Below, one piece after another: positions 25,673-34,606 of a stretch of DNA of 64,000 nt. The notes beneath the pieces were generated by a model. It had not been told where the DNA came from and did not search any database. It was given only the letters and a program-made list of their open reading frames with translations. Within the stretch, counting starts at the first letter, position 1. Each line of letters starts with the position of its first letter. The translations under genes and the position numbers were made by a program. Origin of the DNA: Methylonatrum sp040877625 (GTDB lineage Bacteria; Pseudomonadota; Gammaproteobacteria; Nitrococcales; Aquisalimonadaceae); assembly GCA_040877625.1 (NCBI GenBank), contig JBBDNK010000024.1, positions 255,272 to 319,271 on the forward strand, in the 5' to 3' direction.

Positions 25673-26535
25673 ACGCTATGTCCATTACCCGCAACAGATG
25701 GGCGCGGAGATCGGCGCTGTTCTGGCTGCGGTTTGCGCCAGCGCACCAGCTCCAGCATACCCGCGCTCAGCAATAGATAGGACCACAAAAACAAGCCTTC
25801 AACCGCTAGCAGAAGCAACCACCCGCCAGTGCGGAACAGGGGCTCACCCAGGCCGGGCAATAGCTGCTGACCCAGCCACCAGCCAAGCGCGTCCTTGGCG
25901 GCGGCGATCCGCATCAGCGTCATGAGAATCTCGCTGACTGCCTCCTGACGCGCCATCTCATGCCAGACCGCCTGTTTTAGCGTGGCATTGGCCAACTCCG
26001 GATAACTGCCATACATGGCCGCGATCGCCAATGCAGGGAACAGCACCAGAAAATTGAGCCTCAGCGTAAGCCGCCAGCTCAGTTCAGGCAGATACCTGGC
26101 GGCCACGTGAAACGCCAGCGCGCGCCGGACCAGCGCATGCATCAGCACCAGTGCGGGCAGGTTGAGCAACAGCAGGCGCCAGGTGAACGTATCGTCGACA
26201 CGCACGATTGCAATGATCAGCAGCGCCGCAAGCAGTGCTGCCGGCAGCAGTTGCGTCAGTGCCAGCAAAACACCGCCGCGCCAGCGCTCGCGCCAGGCGC
26301 TGCCCGGATTCATGTAGGCGCACAGAAAGGCATGCCGCCGGCTCAGTGCCCGCACCCACAGCCCGGCGAATATGGCCGCGGCAAACAGCAGCCACACCGG
26401 AACCAGCGCGGCCGTCGGCAGCCTGGCGCCACCGATATTCAGAGTCAGCAGTACCGCCATCGGCAGCAACAACCAGCACATGTCGGATAGTATTCGGCGC
26501 ATGGATCGATCGTCCCGGGTCACCTCTATACGCAC
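25669..26535 (-). CDS. Polytopic membrane protein of unknown function
   Basis: The 288-residue product (GTG at 26535; an ATG at 26502 is possible) has about six membrane helices (WLLLPMAVLLTL, ALVPVWLLFAAAIFAGLWV, LLPAALLAALLIIAIV, LLNLPALVLMHALV, LNFLVLFPALAIAAM, WLLLLAVEGLFLWSYLLLS). It shares no motif I know. It is the first gene of a two-gene operon and overlaps the next by 4 bp. Confidence 0.65.
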   Translation of the reverse strand: MRIEVTRDDRSMRRILSDMCWLLLPMAVLLTLNIGGARLPTAALVPVWLLFAAAIFAGLWVRALSRRHAFLCAYMNPGSAWRERWRGGVLLALTQLLPAALLAALLIIAIVRVDDTFTWRLLLLNLPALVLMHALVRRALAFHVAARYLPELSWRLTLRLNFLVLFPALAIAAMYGSYPELANATLKQAVWHEMARQEAVSEILMTLMRIAAAKDALGWWLGQQLLPGLGEPLFRTGGWLLLLAVEGLFLWSYLLLSAGMLELVRWRKPQPEQRRSPRPSVAGNGHSV

Positions 26536-26696
26536 GGCCTATTGAACCACAGTGTCGCTCACTGTGATCGGACTCCCCCCGCGGATTGCGGCAGTAAAGG
26601 TCCTGAACTCTTCTATTCTTGCAGAGTAGAGAGTGGAGACCGAGACCGGATCAGCAATCGGCAAACCCGGCTCGACCGACAGCAGGGAGAGCGCAG

Positions 26697-26885
26697 ATGG
26701 GAGACGAACACCGGCCCGGCTCATCGGGTAACGATACGCATCCCGGAGACGAGGCGCCGCCGGGCACGCCGGGCTCCGGAGAAGATATTTGCCGCAACTG
26801 TGGCGGCAGTGGAAAACGTGAGGGGAAGCCTTGCCCGACCTGCGATGGCACTGGGCGCATCAATGAAGGCATCGGTGGCGGCTGA
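26697..26885 (+). CDS. Small protein with one DnaJ-type zinc-finger pair
   Basis: The ATG at 26697 has AGGGAGA upstream; the product has 62 residues. A disordered acidic/Pro-rich N-terminus is followed by CRNCGGSGKREGKPCPTC and GTGRI, two CxxCxGxG-type knuckles as in the DnaJ Cys-rich domain, enough to bind one zinc ion. There is no J-domain. Such short DnaJ-finger proteins are found singly in many Proteobacteria; function unknown. Confidence 0.7.
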   Translation: MGDEHRPGSSGNDTHPGDEAPPGTPGSGEDICRNCGGSGKREGKPCPTCDGTGRINEGIGGG

Positions 26886-26905
26886 CGCCGGTCCGCTCGG
26901 TTCCG

Positions 26906-28084
26906 TCAGATGGCCTGCTCCGCACGCAGTCGGCTGATGGCCTGCTCCGCAAGGCCGAGCTCACGGAGAATGGCATCGGTGTGTTCACCGAGCGCGGGAA
27001 TCGGCCCCATGGGAGGCGCGTCGTGGGCGGTGACCCCGGGCGGAAGCAAGGCGGGAACCGGGCCCGTCGGCGTCTGCACCTGCCGCCACCGCTGACGTGC
27101 GCTGAGTTGCGGGTGCTGCCAGACATCGTGCATGTCGTTCACGCGGGCATTGGCGATTTTGCCGGTATCGAGCCGCTGCTGGATCTGCTCGGTGGTGAGT
27201 GCCGAGAATACCTCGGCAATGATTGCACGCAGTTGCTCGCGGGCGGCGGTTCTGCCCGCGTTGGAGCTGAAGCGGGGGTCCTCCGCCAGCTCGGGGCGTT
27301 CCAGTACCTGCGCACAGAAGATTTTCCATTCGCGCTCGTTCTGGAGACCGAGCATGACTGTGTTGTCGTCACCGGTGGGAAATGGCCCGTAAGGGTAGAT
27401 GGTGGCGTGCGCGGCACCCGCTCGCGGTGGCGGCTCGGCGCCTTCGAAGGCGTAATACAGTGGATAGCCCATCCACTCCACCATGCTTTCCAGCATGGAT
27501 ACGTCGATATGGCAGCCCTGCCCGGTTTTTCCACGCTGAATCAGGGCGGCAAGAATGTTGCTGTAGGCATACATGCCGGCCGCTATATCGGCAATGGAAC
27601 AGCCGGCCTTGGCGGGCTCTTCCCGGGAGCCGGTAATGGACAGGAAACCGGATTCGCTCTGGATCAGCAGATCGTAAGCTTTCCTGTCCCGGTACGGACC
27701 GTCGCCGCCGTACCCGGAAATGTCGCAGACGATCAGCCCCGGGTAACTTTCCCGCAATGCCTCGTAGGACAGCCCCAGCCGGGCCGCCGCCCCGGGCGCG
27801 AGGTTTTGGACGAGCACGTCCGCCTGCTCCAGCAGCTTGCCGAAAATGCCCTGCGCCTCGGCATGCTTGACGTCAAGGGTCAGGCTCTCCTTGGAGCGAT
27901 TGGTCCAGACGAAATGCGAGGCCAGCCCGCGTACCCGCCCGTCATAGGCACGGGCGAAGTCGCCAACGCCGGGGCGCTCGACCTTGATCACTCTCGCGCC
28001 AAGTTCGGCCAGCTGACGCGTGCAAAACGGCGCGGCGATGGCGTGCTCCAGAGTCACAACTGTAATACCGGTAAGGGGACGCAT
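26906..28084 (-). CDS. CaiB/BaiF-type (family III) CoA-transferase
   Basis: The 392-residue protein starts MRPLTGITVVTLEHAIAAPF and has FVWTNRSKESLTLDVK, the GYGGDGPYRDRKAYDLLIQ segment with the family catalytic Asp (AYD), and GCHIDVSMLESMVEWMGYP. Family III transferases move CoA between carboxylates via aspartyl-CoA anhydrides. It lies 12 bp after an acyl-CoA dehydrogenase gene on the same strand, so the pair likely activates and then oxidises one carboxylic acid. Confidence 0.9.
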   Translation of the reverse strand: MRPLTGITVVTLEHAIAAPFCTRQLAELGARVIKVERPGVGDFARAYDGRVRGLASHFVWTNRSKESLTLDVKHAEAQGIFGKLLEQADVLVQNLAPGAAARLGLSYEALRESYPGLIVCDISGYGGDGPYRDRKAYDLLIQSESGFLSITGSREEPAKAGCSIADIAAGMYAYSNILAALIQRGKTGQGCHIDVSMLESMVEWMGYPLYYAFEGAEPPPRAGAAHATIYPYGPFPTGDDNTVMLGLQNEREWKIFCAQVLERPELAEDPRFSSNAGRTAAREQLRAIIAEVFSALTTEQIQQRLDTGKIANARVNDMHDVWQHPQLSARQRWRQVQTPTGPVPALLPPGVTAHDAPPMGPIPALGEHTDAILRELGLAEQAISRLRAEQAI

Positions 28085-28096
28085 GACTTACTCCAC

Positions 28097-29257
28097 TCAG
28101 AACGAGCGCGGCAGGCCGAGCAGATGCTCCGCCACATAGGACAGGATCAGGTTGGTCGATATCGGCGCCACCTGATAAAGCCGCGTTTCGCGGAACTTGC
28201 GCTCAATGTCGTATTCATGCGCAAACCCGAAGCCGCCGTGGTACTGCAAGCAGACATTGGCCGCCTCCCAGGACGCATCCGCGGCGAGCAGCTTGGCCAT
28301 GTTGGCCTCGGCACCGCAGGGTTCACCGGCGTCGAACAGCTCGCACGCCCTGAATCGCATGAGATTGGCCGACTCGATGTTGACGAAGGCCCTGGCGATA
28401 GGGAACTGCACGCCCTGGTTCTGGCCGATTGGGCGATCGAACACGATCCGTTCCTTGGCGTAGTTGACGATCTTGTCGATGAACCAGTAACCGTCGCCGA
28501 TGCACTCGGCCGCGATCAGCGTGCGCTCGGCGTTGAGCCCATCGAGGATGTATCGGAAACCCTTGCCCTCCTCACCAATGAGGTTTTCCGCGGGGATCTC
28601 CAGGTTGTCGAAAAACAGTTCGTTGGTCTCGTGGTTGACCATGTTGGGGATGGGCTGGACGGTCATGCCCTGGTCCATGGCCTCGCTCAGATCGACCAGG
28701 AAGATGGACATGCCCTCGGACTTGCGCTTTACCTCCGCGAGCGGCGTGGTACGGGCAAGCAGAATCATCAGGTCGGAGTGCTGTATGCGCGAGATCCAGA
28801 CCTTCTGGCCGTTCACCACGTAGCGATCACCGTTCCTCACCGCTGTGGTCTTTATTTTCGTGGTGTCGGTGCCGGTGGTCGGCTCGGTGACGCCCATGGA
28901 CTGCAGGCGCAGCTCGCCGCTTGCGATGCGCGGCAGATAGGTGCGTTTCTGTTCCTCCGAGCCATGCCGCAACAGCGTGCCCATATTGTACATCTGGCCG
29001 TGACAGGCGCCGGCATTGCCGCCGGCGCGGTTGATCTCCTCCATGATCACGGAGGCCTCCGCCAGGCCGAGCCCGGAACCGCCGTATTGCTCTGGAATCA
29101 TTGCGGCCAGCCAGCCGGCCTCGGTCAGGGCATCGACAAAGGCCTCCGGATACGCCGCCTCGGCATCGAGGCCGCGAAAGTACTCGGCGGGATAGTGTGA
29201 GCAGAGATCGCGAAGCGCGTCGCGCAGATCCTGGTACTGATCGGGAGCACCATGCAT
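28097..29257 (-). CDS. Acyl-CoA dehydrogenase
   Basis: The 386-residue flavoenzyme has the acyl-CoA dehydrogenase layout: MIPEQYGGSGLGLAEASVI, SMGVTEPTTGTDTTKI, RIVFDRPIGQNQGVQFP and a C-terminal LQYHGGFGFAHEYDIERK. The normal C-terminal GG[FY]G motif is present. It is the first gene of the pair with the CoA-transferase. Substrate unknown, though such pairs often serve branched or aromatic acids. Confidence 0.9.
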   Translation of the reverse strand: MHGAPDQYQDLRDALRDLCSHYPAEYFRGLDAEAAYPEAFVDALTEAGWLAAMIPEQYGGSGLGLAEASVIMEEINRAGGNAGACHGQMYNMGTLLRHGSEEQKRTYLPRIASGELRLQSMGVTEPTTGTDTTKIKTTAVRNGDRYVVNGQKVWISRIQHSDLMILLARTTPLAEVKRKSEGMSIFLVDLSEAMDQGMTVQPIPNMVNHETNELFFDNLEIPAENLIGEEGKGFRYILDGLNAERTLIAAECIGDGYWFIDKIVNYAKERIVFDRPIGQNQGVQFPIARAFVNIESANLMRFRACELFDAGEPCGAEANMAKLLAADASWEAANVCLQYHGGFGFAHEYDIERKFRETRLYQVAPISTNLILSYVAEHLLGLPRSF

Positions 29258-29404
29258 GAGAATTACCTTCTGTTATCGCCCGCCGGCATCTTCGCGGACA
29301 GCAACTCCCGGTCCCATCGGGCACGAACCTCATGAACATTCCGGATGCCAGGCGGGTCTAGCGATTGCTTGAGGAGACTGTATACCGCCCCTGGGCAAGG
29401 TCTG

Positions 29405-29671
29405 TCACGACTCGACCTTCTCATCCCGGATGCCCATGTCTTCGAGCGGCAGCACGCTGCCGTCGGCCTCGAGCAGGGAATGACGCCCGTCGGTCGCGTT
29501 GTAAAGAATCAACACGGGATCCTGAAACAGCGGTCGACGCACGAACTTCAGCTGCCAGCCGTAGTTCTCCAGCCGATGCAGGGTCAAAAGCTGATTGGAA
29601 TTCAACATCTTGGCCAGATTTTCCCGTTGCGGCACCGGGGGCGTGTTCTTGCGACGTTCCTTTTTTGCCAT
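29405..29671 (-). CDS. Small conserved-type hypothetical protein
   Basis: The ATG at 29671 follows GAGGAAT; the 88-residue product has a basic start (MAKKERRKNTPP), then LLTLHRLENYGWQLKFVRRPLF and a DGRHSLLEADGSVLP segment. It looks soluble and cytoplasmic. The GWQLKFVRR...DGSVL pattern is familiar from small gammaproteobacterial proteins of unknown function, but I cannot name the family. Confidence 0.6.
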   Translation of the reverse strand: MAKKERRKNTPPVPQRENLAKMLNSNQLLTLHRLENYGWQLKFVRRPLFQDPVLILYNATDGRHSLLEADGSVLPLEDMGIRDEKVES

Positions 29672-29827
29672 ACATTCCTCGCACATAGAAAAAGATCGGA
29701 AATCGATAATCACACAACTTTAACTCGACCGGGATCAAATTCGGAAGCCTGGAAATGTCCCAATGAGTGCTCTAGTCGACGAAAACCGGTATTTTTGTCG
29801 AGGTTTTCCAATACGTGGGGACGGAGC

Positions 29828-30763
29828 ATGCGCATCGCCATCCTTGGCAGCGGGGGCATAGGCTGCTTCTATGGTGCCCGGTTGATCAACGCCGGCCATG
29901 ACGTGATTCTCGTGGCCCGAGGGCCTCATCTGCAGGCCATGCAGCGGGACGGCCTGGTGGTCGAGCACCCGGCACTGCAGTTTCGGCAGCCGGTACGGGC
30001 CATGTCGATGGATGACCTGCTCAACACCTTCCGGCCAGCGGAGCTGGATCTGCTGGTGGTGACGCTCAAGGGCGGCGCGACTGCCGAGACCGCCGCCGCC
30101 ATCCGGGCATGGGCAGGGCCGGAACCGGCACCGGTGACGCTGTCGCTACAGAACGGCGTCGACAACGAGGCCCTGTTGGCCGCGGCACTGGGAAAGGACC
30201 GCATACTGGGCGGCCTCGCGGTGCGCATTGGTGCCCACGTGGAACGACCCGGCATGGTGACCGCCACCGGCGTCGCCCAGGTCGTCATGGGCGTCTGGCC
30301 CAGGGTGCCCGTGAGCGGGCCCGCCACCGACCTTCTACCGGTTTTGCACCAGGCAATGCGAGACGCAGACATCGACGTATCGATCAGCGACAACATTCGG
30401 CATGCCCTCTGGCGCAAGCTATCCGTAAATAACGGAGTCAACCCGCTATCCGCCATCATCGGGCTGGATACACGCAGCCTGACGCACGATCCGCGGCTGG
30501 AGCCCGTCATCCGCGGTCTGATGGAGGAAGCCAGACTAGCCTCGCAGATCGAGGACGAACCACTTAGCCAAACCGATGTGGAAGAGATGTTTCAGCTGAT
30601 CTACAACTTCGATGCCATCAAGACGTCCATGCTGGTCGACCGCGAACAGGGTCGACCACTGGAACTGGACGCTATCTGCGGCGCGGTTCTGCGCCGCTGC
30701 GAACAGCAGGGGCTGGATGCGCCCTACACGCGTACGATGATGGCTATTCTAGGGAGACATTGA
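29828..30763 (+). CDS. 2-dehydropantoate 2-reductase family protein
   Basis: The 311-residue protein has the NADP-binding start MRIAILGSGGIGCFYGARL, then TLKGGATAET, LSLQNGVDNE and a helical C-terminal domain (LWRKLSVNNGVNPLSAIIG with the catalytic Lys). The biosynthetic PanE is one member; many paralogs in catabolic regions act on other 2-oxo acids, so the symbol is withheld. The last codons (CTA GGG AGA CAT TGA) come from the repeat element that inserted at its 3' end. Confidence 0.85.
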   Translation: MRIAILGSGGIGCFYGARLINAGHDVILVARGPHLQAMQRDGLVVEHPALQFRQPVRAMSMDDLLNTFRPAELDLLVVTLKGGATAETAAAIRAWAGPEPAPVTLSLQNGVDNEALLAAALGKDRILGGLAVRIGAHVERPGMVTATGVAQVVMGVWPRVPVSGPATDLLPVLHQAMRDADIDVSISDNIRHALWRKLSVNNGVNPLSAIIGLDTRSLTHDPRLEPVIRGLMEEARLASQIEDEPLSQTDVEEMFQLIYNFDAIKTSMLVDREQGRPLELDAICGAVLRRCEQQGLDAPYTRTMMAILGRH

Positions 30764-30928
30764 TTTATTCCCATGGAGCTCTGGCTATGCAGCATGCCCG
30801 TGGGCAAGGCGCGGCTCGCCGGCAATGGCGCGTCCTTGCCAAGGGCGACGGCCATTGCCTGCGAACGCCGCCTTGCCAGTGCGCGCCGATGGCTCCGCAG
30901 AGCCCCATGGGAATAGATCAATGTCTCC
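30753..30928. mobile_element. Full-length MITE-like repeat, copy B (176 bp)
   Basis: The ends GGAGACATTGATTTATTCCC and GGGAATAGATCAATGTCTCC are inverted copies, and CTAG flanks both (30749-30752 and 30929-30932). A second broken end (AGAGACATTGATC, 30933-30945) follows at once, so insertion here was nested or repeated. The copy supplies the stop codon of the ketopantoate-reductase-like gene. Confidence 0.85.
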
Positions 30929-30945
30929 CTAGAGAGACATTGATC

Positions 30946-31217
30946 CGCGCACGCTCGCGGGCAATGCGCTCACAGGCATCTGACGGCCCTGTTTTTCTTA
31001 TTAATATTGTATAGAGAAGGTTATTTTTAATTTACCATCAAGAACAATAAATGCCTTGACACCTCCAAAACGAAAAGTATTAAATTCCCCTCGGCATCGT
31101 CGTCAAAGGGTTGATCGGCAGATTTGGCCATATAAGCAATTAAAATCTTTTGAGAAATGACTTTCCAGCAGGAGATCATAACCCGGGGGAACGACATACA
31201 TTTTTTACGGGGGTCAT
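30946..31217. other. AT-rich intergenic region upstream of the 72-residue gene
   Basis: Base composition falls sharply from about 31000 onward compared with the GC-rich surroundings. I see no reliable gene on either strand, but a sigma-70 promoter is evident at 31056-31083 and leaves a leader of roughly 125 nt before the next ATG. Confidence 0.55.
31056..31083 (+). promoter_or_regulatory. Sigma-70 promoter upstream of the 72-residue gene
   Basis: TTGACA (31056-31061) and TATTAA (31078-31083) are separated by 16 bp, close to consensus. Confidence 0.55.
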
Positions 31218-31436
31218 ATGACAAACCAGTTAAGTAGCATGGCAATAAAATACACTAACGCCTATCTGTCCGAAGTTGAAGGAGAACAAGGTGACTCAAT
31301 TCATGCCCTTGAACTATTGATTGCCACCACGATAATCAGAGCAATGGATCTGGTCGGAAAGGAAAATGCCGCGTTCCTGTTGGCTAATGCGCTTGGGACG
31401 GTGATTAATGAGGATGATGGACAAAGACCCCATTAG
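31218..31436 (+). CDS. Hypothetical 72-residue protein in AT-rich DNA
   Basis: GGGGG precedes the ATG. The protein is mainly helical (HALELLIATTIIRAMDLVGKENAAFLLANALGTV) and has no signal peptide. I do not recognise it. Its A+T-rich sequence differs from its neighbours and it lies between two repeat copies, which suggests it came in by transfer. Confidence 0.5.
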   Translation: MTNQLSSMAIKYTNAYLSEVEGEQGDSIHALELLIATTIIRAMDLVGKENAAFLLANALGTVINEDDGQRPH

Positions 31437-31457
31437 CGAAGATCCGGGAACAGCTGC

Positions 31458-32021
31458 ATGTCTTTCAACACCGTCGCGATCAACAAACAGATGGATCGGT
31501 TCGATAACCACCATGAGGTCTGGTTGTTCGGCTACGGCTCGCTGATCTTCAAGGCGGATTTTCCGTTCATCGATCGCCGGCCCGCGCGAATCAGGCATTG
31601 GGTTCGACGGTTCTGGCAAGGCTCGCATGACCACAGGGGTACCTCGGATGCGCCTGGGCGGGTGGTCACGCTGATCCCGGAGCAGGGTGCCGTCTGCGGA
31701 GGCGCCGCTTATCTGATTACGCCGCAGGTCTTCGGCCATCTGGATTTGCGTGAAAAGAACGGTTACCTGCGCTTTACCACCGAGTTGACCTTTGAAGACG
31801 GCACCAGCGCCGAGGGCCTGGTCTATATCGCAACCGCGGACAACGCTGCCTATCTCGGCCCCGCGGCCGAACGCGCCATTGCCCGCCACATAGCGCAGGC
31901 CGTCGGGCCGAGCGGACGCAACAGCGACTATCTCCTGCATCTGGCCAATGCCTTGCGAGAGCTGAACGTGGAGGACCCGCATGTCTCTGCGGTCGAGAAG
32001 CATCTGCTCGACCTTGCCTAG
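31458..32021 (+). CDS. chaC: ChaC-family gamma-glutamylcyclotransferase
   Basis: The 187-residue protein has VWLFGYGSLIFK (the YGSL substrate loop) and LDLREKNGYLR, whose Glu is the catalytic base of ChaC proteins. These enzymes split glutathione into 5-oxoproline and Cys-Gly. The frame is short but normal for ChaC. The TAG stop sits in the CTAG at the left edge of a repeat copy. Confidence 0.88.
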   Translation: MSFNTVAINKQMDRFDNHHEVWLFGYGSLIFKADFPFIDRRPARIRHWVRRFWQGSHDHRGTSDAPGRVVTLIPEQGAVCGGAAYLITPQVFGHLDLREKNGYLRFTTELTFEDGTSAEGLVYIATADNAAYLGPAAERAIARHIAQAVGPSGRNSDYLLHLANALRELNVEDPHVSAVEKHLLDLA

Positions 32022-32170
32022 GGAGCCTCTGATTTATTCCCATGGAGCTCTGGCCTTGCAGCGTGCCCGTGGGCAAGGCGCGGCTCGCCGGCAATGGCGC
32101 GCCCTTGCCAGGAGGCGCAACGCCGACTACGGGCAGGCTGCAAAGCCCCGCAGGGCGGGCCATCGGCGCT
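32022..32170. repeat. MITE-like repeat, copy C lacking its right end
   Basis: CTAG (32018-32021, containing the chaC stop) is followed by GGAGCCTCTGATTTATTCCC and an interior similar to copies A and B, including CCCCGCAGGGCGGGCCATCG near the end (the inverse of part of copy A). The right terminal repeat is absent; the barrel gene's stop codon is at 32172. Confidence 0.75.
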
Positions 32171-32171
32171 G

Positions 32172-33194
32172 TCAGATCCGGATGGGAAGCCGCAGACTGA
32201 TCTGTGCGTCGGGGGCCGCCGAGGTGGCACCCAACCCGATGCCGATGTTCAGACTGCGGCGCGCGCTCAGACGATGACTGAACCCGATCAGTGCAGTCCC
32301 CACGTTGATCCGTTTGAACGTGGGGTCGAGGCCTGAATCGCCGTCGCGGCGCGTCCTGCCGACAACGGCATGGTCATAGCCCAGGCTAAATGAAGTACGG
32401 TCATTGATCGCAAGTCCCAGCCCCAGGCTCGCTCCCACGGCATTGCCGGGATTTATTCGCCCGGCCATGCCGCGCATATCGCGTTCCACGTTCCATAAAT
32501 AGTTGATGCTGAAGTGCAGCACGGCCGGGTCAGAGGGGACAATAAGCGTCAGGCTGGGCTGTACGGACCAGAAACCGGAGCCCGTAGGCTGCTCCTCGTA
32601 AATTTCCCCGACCTGGATTCCGTGCTCCGAGAGCAATGCTCTCCGGCTCACATCGAAGGGTCCGGTTCCTGTATTGCTTTTGACTCGGAGCCCCCCCACT
32701 ACCACGGGTCCGCGGACGCCCCGGTTGAATTGATAGCGCAAACCGAACTCCACGTCACCGAGGCCCTCGCCGGACGAGCCCTGCACAATATCGAAGTCAC
32801 TCCCCTGCATGACATCGCGCTGACGTATCTGTTCATCCCTCCACACCCACGGCACCTTGACCTCGGCCTCAAGCCGGCTGGTCAGCCCGTATCGGAGTGC
32901 GAGCGCGGCAATGAAGCTGTTCCGTTGAACCTCGCCGACATTGATCAGGCCGATGGCAATAGCCGGAATCACGGTAAACCCGTCTATGGCAACCTGGGTT
33001 GCCGAGGAATGGATGTACTGTATGGACGGCTCGATGACCAGACCGCCCCGCGAAGTCAGCACCGATCGCTCTCCGGCAATGGGTGCTGTGGGGTCCGGCC
33101 GAGCAGCGGAATCGTCCGCCATTTGCGCGGAAACTGGCGAAGAAAGCATGATCAGAGCGGTAAACAAGCCGTATCGGCGCGTCCGTGACGCCAT
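32172..33194 (-). CDS. Outer-membrane beta-barrel protein, FapF-like
   Basis: A signal peptide (about residues 1-23, ending PVSAQ) leads into a 310-residue barrel with alternating strands (LVIEPSIQYIHSSATQVAI, AALALRYGLTSRLEAEVKVPW, VVVGGLRVKSNTG, HFSINYLWNVERDM) and a final strand ending LRLPIRI. The pattern matches the PF13557-type transporters that include FapF, the pore of the Pseudomonas functional amyloid system. AAGGAG precedes the start. It lies downstream of the sigma-54 activator and may export the neighbouring small proteins; that link is inference. Confidence 0.72.
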   Translation of the reverse strand: MASRTRRYGLFTALIMLSSPVSAQMADDSAARPDPTAPIAGERSVLTSRGGLVIEPSIQYIHSSATQVAIDGFTVIPAIAIGLINVGEVQRNSFIAALALRYGLTSRLEAEVKVPWVWRDEQIRQRDVMQGSDFDIVQGSSGEGLGDVEFGLRYQFNRGVRGPVVVGGLRVKSNTGTGPFDVSRRALLSEHGIQVGEIYEEQPTGSGFWSVQPSLTLIVPSDPAVLHFSINYLWNVERDMRGMAGRINPGNAVGASLGLGLAINDRTSFSLGYDHAVVGRTRRDGDSGLDPTFKRINVGTALIGFSHRLSARRSLNIGIGLGATSAAPDAQISLRLPIRI

Positions 33195-33262
33195 GGTGAA
33201 ACTCCTTCTACTGGTAGGTTTGGTGTGAGTGTTTGCAGATGTCCGCTGCGCGTCGACACCCC

Positions 33263-34606
33263 TTATCGGGAGTCAAGGGTATGGCGTTGCAGCATCCGGT
33301 AAAGCGTGGTTCGGGAGATTCCCAGTAATCTCGCAGCCAAAGAATAGTTATGCTTGTAGCGCGCCAGCGCCGCCTGAATGGCTGCCTTCTCGGCCTCCTC
33401 CCGGGCCTTGGCGAGCGTGACGATCCGCCGTTGCGCCTGCAGCTGGGGCCGGTCCAGATCCAGGTCCGAGGGCGTGATGAGGGGATGATCGCAGAGCACC
33501 GTGGCGCGCCTGATCCGGTTGATCAGTTCCCGTACGTTGCCCGGCCAGTCGTACGCCTGCATGGCCTCCACTGCCTGGGGGCTGAAGCCGCGAACTCCGC
33601 CGTCGCTTTCAGAAAGGAATTGCCGGAAAGCATGTTCGGCAAGCAGGGGGATGTCATCGGACCTCTCACGCAGCGGCGGAATGGTCAGCCTGAGGACGTT
33701 CAGCCGATAGTAGAGATCCTCACGGAACGCTCCCTTGGTTACCGCCTGCTCCAGGTTGATATGGGTTGCGGTAATGACGCGCACATCCAGTGACATCGAC
33801 CGCGCCGCACCGAGGCGTTCAATGGTTCCTTCCTGCAGAAAGCGCAGCAGATTGACCTGCAATTCCAACGGCAGATCGCCAATTTCGTCCAGAAAAAGGG
33901 TGCCGCCGTTGGCGGCTTCGATACGTCCGATTCTGCGTTGCGTTGCGCCGGTGAACGCACCGCGCTCGTGTCCGAACAGTTCCGAATGCACCAAAGCGCC
34001 TGGTAACGCACCGCAGTTGACGGCAATGAACGGCCCCGCCGCCCGCCTGGAACTCTGATGAATAGCCTGCGCGGCAAGCTCCTTGCCGGTACCGCTCTCA
34101 CCCTGCACGAGCACCGGTGCTTCGACCACCGCAATGCGTGGGATCAATCGCAGGATCCGGCGCATGGGCTCGCTTCGCCCGACCATCCGGTGTTCCGCCG
34201 CGGCCGGCTCACGCTGCTTGCATAATTCCGCCATCCCCCACGCCTGCCCCAGGGAATAGCTCAGTCGTAATCCGTCGATGGGCAGAAGGTGGTAGTCGTG
34301 ACAGTGATCATAGATTGTCTTGGTCACCGAGGCCCGCTCCAGCGACTGCCTGCCGAGCAATGCGATCCAGCGAATGTGCTGGTAGGCGAGGAGAAAGTCC
34401 CGCCATTCCTCCGACAGTTCCGCTGCGCTCAAGTCAATAACGCCGACACGGAAATCATGTTCTCGGTCCAGGGCCCAGGCATGGTCTGGCGTCAGGGCGG
34501 GCATCATCTGCCAGCCCTGACGAGACAACTCCGCAGGCAGGGAGCCGCCCTGTTTCGATAGTTGCAGATAGAGGACATATCGCTTGGACATCATACCCAA
34601 AACCAT
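33263..34606 (-). CDS. Sigma-54-dependent transcriptional activator (VpsR-like)
   Basis: The 447-residue protein has a receiver-like N-terminus (residues about 8-130) that lacks a clear phosphorylation Asp triad, an AAA+ domain (about 140-375) with Walker A GESGTGKE (169-176), the sigma-54 loop GAFTGA (216-221) and Walker B GGTLFLDEIGD (234-244), and a Fis-type HTH at the end (SLAARLLGISRTTLYRML). GAFTGA shows it should contact sigma-54. It is placed between the barrel gene and the C39 operon, whose likely sigma-54 promoter it would drive. Confidence 0.9.
   Translation of the reverse strand: MVLGMMSKRYVLYLQLSKQGGSLPAELSRQGWQMMPALTPDHAWALDREHDFRVGVIDLSAAELSEEWRDFLLAYQHIRWIALLGRQSLERASVTKTIYDHCHDYHLLPIDGLRLSYSLGQAWGMAELCKQREPAAAEHRMVGRSEPMRRILRLIPRIAVVEAPVLVQGESGTGKELAAQAIHQSSRRAAGPFIAVNCGALPGALVHSELFGHERGAFTGATQRRIGRIEAANGGTLFLDEIGDLPLELQVNLLRFLQEGTIERLGAARSMSLDVRVITATHINLEQAVTKGAFREDLYYRLNVLRLTIPPLRERSDDIPLLAEHAFRQFLSESDGGVRGFSPQAVEAMQAYDWPGNVRELINRIRRATVLCDHPLITPSDLDLDRPQLQAQRRIVTLAKAREEAEKAAIQAALARYKHNYSLAARLLGISRTTLYRMLQRHTLDSR

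Noticed and set aside
26981..29200. Plus-strand frame of 739 residues
   Set aside because: It is antisense to the CoA-transferase and acyl-CoA dehydrogenase genes and has no recognisable domain.
31027..31245. Minus-strand 72-residue frame in the AT-rich islet
   Set aside because: No ribosome site, overlaps a good promoter on the other strand, and the composition is not protein-like.
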